Shown here piece by piece: positions 61,239-64,000 of a stretch of DNA of 64,000 bases. Each line of letters begins with the position of its first letter. The stretch's first letter is position 1. A model generated the notes under the pieces. That model was given only the letters and a program-made list of their open reading frames with translations, made no database searches and was not told where the DNA came from. The stretch comes from Gyromitra esculenta. Taxonomy: Eukaryota > Ascomycota > Pezizomycetes > Pezizales > Discinaceae. The translations under genes were made by a program, and so were the position numbers. The DNA is taken from assembly GCA_038503075.1 (NCBI GenBank), contig JBCAML010000006.1, positions 930,001 through 994,000 of the forward strand. The letters are read 5' to 3'.

Positions 61239-64000
61239 TCACATAACACTCCAAACATGCCACAGACTCCAATCAATATCCCACGTTCCCTCTGGTTGGT
61301 GATGGTTAACAATTCTCCAATCGTAAGTCTCCAGTTTATAACCCTGGCATTCGTCTAGACCCCCATTAATTGTTTTCAACATACCATACAAACTCTCGAG
61401 AGTCTTCTTCGCCAATTTTGCTCTATTGCTTTCTACCAGTACAACAGCCTTCTTGCCGACAGGCATCAGAGAGACTATATTCTCGACAGCCGGAAGTGGG
61501 TGGATTATTTCGACATCATGGTTCGTAATTCTTTCGATAAGCTTAGGGAATTTCATAAGGTAGTGAGGGAGAAACACTGTCGCTCCGCGGAGTGGGGAGA
61601 TGGATGAATGGCCATTCCTAAGCTGTAAAGCTCCTGCGTTTATCAGTGCACCAACCGCAATCTCCAAGGGCATTTGCTTCTCCCGCTGTTGATCAGGACG
61701 CTGCTTCTCAGGAAACTTAGTGGCTACGGGACTTGCGAGCCGAGAATTTTTCGCCCGAGAGTAGCTGTGGTAGTCTCTTTCTGGAGACTTGGTTGAGGTG
61801 TCGATACACTGTGATGAACCTGCTACCGTCTTTGCTCCAGATGAATCGAAACTTAATGATGAGTATCCTGTTAATGACCGTCTTCCAGGTGTATTTGGAG
61901 GCTGCGAAATATCACGGAGACCTGTAGCAAGTTTATTGCTCGGCGGCGGCGTAGGCAACAGAATAGCCGCCTTCGCCGTCTGCTTAGTAGGGCTTGAATC
62001 AATTCTAGGCTTCTTCTTTCTCTTTGTCGACTTTTCCGTCTCCTCAGCCTCTAGATTTCTTTTCTTTAATTCCTCCACGCTTAAGTCCCTCCTCAGTAGC
62101 TTTTCAATCCACTGTGATTCTGCTTCCATATCCTTATAATCTTCGCTGTCAACATTTAGTGCTTCTGCAGCGACCTTCTGAAGCTCCGAGAAACTCATTG
62201 CCTCCATATAGCTCCTATCCCAGTGTATCTTGCACACTCTAGGGTGGCGCGGTATGTAAAACGAACAGTTTGTTGGTTTTTCGAAACCACCACCCACAAT
62301 TTCAAACACAAAGGGTTTCGTGAAAATGCAATCCATCGGTATCATCTCTGTTCCTGTTACTACTTGAAGGTCAAACTGCTCTGTTTCCTGCCCTGCCTAT
62401 ATGTCATCGACATATATATTAGTATCGGGCTTACAAAAAGATTGCTGTATTGTCCACTGGGATAATACGCACTTTGTAAGGGACTGTCTCGAAACGAGAA
62501 ATTGTGTTTATCCACTCCAGATCAGGCTTGGAAATATTGTATGTAACCTGGAACAGAACTTTGAATATCGGTTTTGCTCGAACCCTTTGGATATCCTCCT
62601 TCAACAAACAGCCCACATGAAAGACTGTAAGCGCTTTGCACTTCACTATCAGCCTCATGGCAGTCAGCATGAAGTAACAGGAAACAAATCACAACTTCGA
62701 AGTTAAGAAACAAAGTGATACTAACGTTTTCGCTCCCACCCTCTCCCCCTATCCGCTGCCCCCCCAACCACGGCAAAATCGCCGGTATCCCCGCACCCCT
62801 GAATATAATCCTTTTTCAACTTGATCCATGCTGCTTTACCTCCAATCCATCCATAAGACCTGGCATTTCCGTCTGGCATTCGCTCTGCCAAGTTTAGATA
62901 TGGTTCATCAGTTGGCTTTAACACAAACCCTTCCCACCGTCTCACAATCCCAGCAGCAAACAACGTTCGCATTTTCTCTAAAGCAGATACGCCCTTCGCA
63001 AAGTCAATTTCTATCCTCTCGGCGAACTCAAACCTGCCTGGTATAGGACGTGATAGGATCTTCTGAAAGAATCCTATACGTTCGGAATAGGGACGGTGAA
63101 GTAATGACTGATGATCGTACAATAGACAATCAAAGGCAAAGATCATTAGGTGAGAATCCCGATCGCGAGAGCCATCTTTGGCGTTTCCGATGTAGGTGCC
63201 TGCACGATTGACGTGAGAGCGGATATGGTGAAATTCCATTATTCGTTTTTCCTACATGCATATTGATTAGTTAATCGCCTAATAACAAAAGATAGCTAAT
63301 AAACTATCTAAAGGAGCCTACCCGATCGTTGTAGACTACTAGTTCGCCTTCGATTATACACCTAGTCCACTGCCTTTTTTTAGGATCGTTAATGTTCAAC
63401 GCTTCTTTAATGGTACTGCTCAGATTTATCAATTTAGTAAAGCATTCGCCGAGTGCTAGCTCATGATGCAAGTAGGTCTTGCCACCATCGGAAGGTACAT
63501 ACTCATGAACCCTCACTCTATCACCTGTAGAGTCCCTCCCACTTTTCGAAAATATCTTTAGCCACTCATCGCCATTTTTTGAAAGGTCGATATGGAGCTG
63601 GCAATATTCTCCATCATACTTGCGTTCCATCGACATACGACGGCCAGCCGCAATCTCGGCAGCGTGCCTGCAACTCTGCATGCAGTGTTTCGGGTTAGTG
63701 ATCACAATTGCGTCATGGGAACTATATCCATTGGTAGTTGCAATTACTGGCATGAGTCGGTAACATACCTTTGCTTTGACAAATTCGGGTCTGCCAACTT
63801 TAATGCCAACTTCGGACTTTAGTATCTTTGCAGACATTTGCCCTAAGATTTGCAGTGCATTTTGTTTGCTGGCTGGTGAGTGCGGAATTGAGCAATATTC
63901 TGGCAAACATATGAGGCTGCAAGCCTTTCCAAGATCATGCTGAAAGGATAAGATGTATGGAAGAAGGAAATGATACGCTGCTAGTGTGTGATTTTCTTCC
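61239..64000 (-). CDS. ATP-dependent DNA-ligase-domain protein (5' partial)
   Basis: Five visible exons (63769-64000, 63322-63675, 62726-63251, 62473-62645, 61239-62396); the start lies beyond the right edge. The nucleotidyltransferase motifs are complete and in order. Motif I is ERKYDGEYCQ with its Lys; motif III is CIIEGELVVYN. Motif IV is WEGFVLKP, and AWIKLKKDY is motif V. An OB-fold-like region follows (ALTVFHVGCLLKED, FEIVGGGFEKPTN). A disordered basic segment of about 150 residues and a C-terminal BRCT-like or unknown domain (KKAVVLVESNRAKLAKKTLE) end the chain. It resembles a Pezizomycotina ligase-like paralog of ligase IV rather than CDC9 or LIG4 itself. The exon at 62473 ends at GTGCGT by frame logic and is the least certain junction. 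Confidence 0.8.

Overview
This window is a filamentous ascomycete (Pezizomycotina-type) nuclear chromosome segment of moderate GC. The signs are many short introns of about 48-90 nt with GT..AG ends and CTAA(C)-type branch sites, fungal proteins such as POM34 and a QTRT2-type queuine enzyme subunit, and secreted carbohydrate enzymes. Intron density is high for Pezizomycotina: 12 exons in the NAD synthetase gene, 9 in VPS1, 9 in nucleoside diphosphate kinase. This could point to an intron-rich class such as Pezizomycetes, but that is an inference. Gene models were spliced by eye and checked for reading-frame closure across every junction. No rRNA, convincing tRNA or CRISPR array was seen.

Layout. 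0-16.6 kb is a gene-dense housekeeping block: the C-terminal part of a disordered protein, a complex I accessory subunit, glucosidase II alpha (minus), an uncharacterised polyQ/coiled-coil protein, QTRT2, a DHH exopolyphosphatase (minus), an EEF1A-type lysine methyltransferase and a small mitochondrial membrane protein. 16.6-30 kb is looser, with long gene-free stretches and several short TA-flanked inverted-repeat elements. It holds a small secreted cysteine-rich protein, TRM8 tRNA methyltransferase, an HSP20 chaperone, TIM22 (minus) and nucleoside diphosphate kinase (minus). 30-40.5 kb has a secreted GH1 beta-glucosidase, a disordered coiled-coil protein (minus), an ER-anchored and apparently inactive AMP-binding protein (minus) and the pore-membrane nucleoporin POM34. 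40.5-44.7 kb is gene-poor. It carries a 463-bp pogo/mariner-like MITE and then a leader of about 1.15 kb with no ATG. 44.7-64 kb holds the GID7/WDR26 E3 ligase subunit, QNS1 (minus), VPS1 dynamin (minus), a 1219-residue protein with a WD40-like C-terminus, and a 5'-truncated ATP-dependent DNA-ligase-domain protein (minus) that runs off the right edge.

The genes do not form one pathway. They are ordinary single-copy eukaryotic functions: ER glycoprotein folding, tRNA modification, mitochondrial import and respiration, NAD synthesis, vesicle scission, nuclear pore, regulated protein degradation.

The most unusual features are (1) three consecutive microexons of 9, 14 and 8 nt in the nucleoside diphosphate kinase gene; (2) the ATG-free 1.15-kb leader before GID7/WDR26, whose last 327 bases stay open in frame and look protein-like; (3) five short TIR elements, two of which abut at one shared TA; (4) a repeated intergenic octamer TACATGTA (14 copies counted by eye); and (5) an AMP-binding protein that lacks the usual catalytic motifs.
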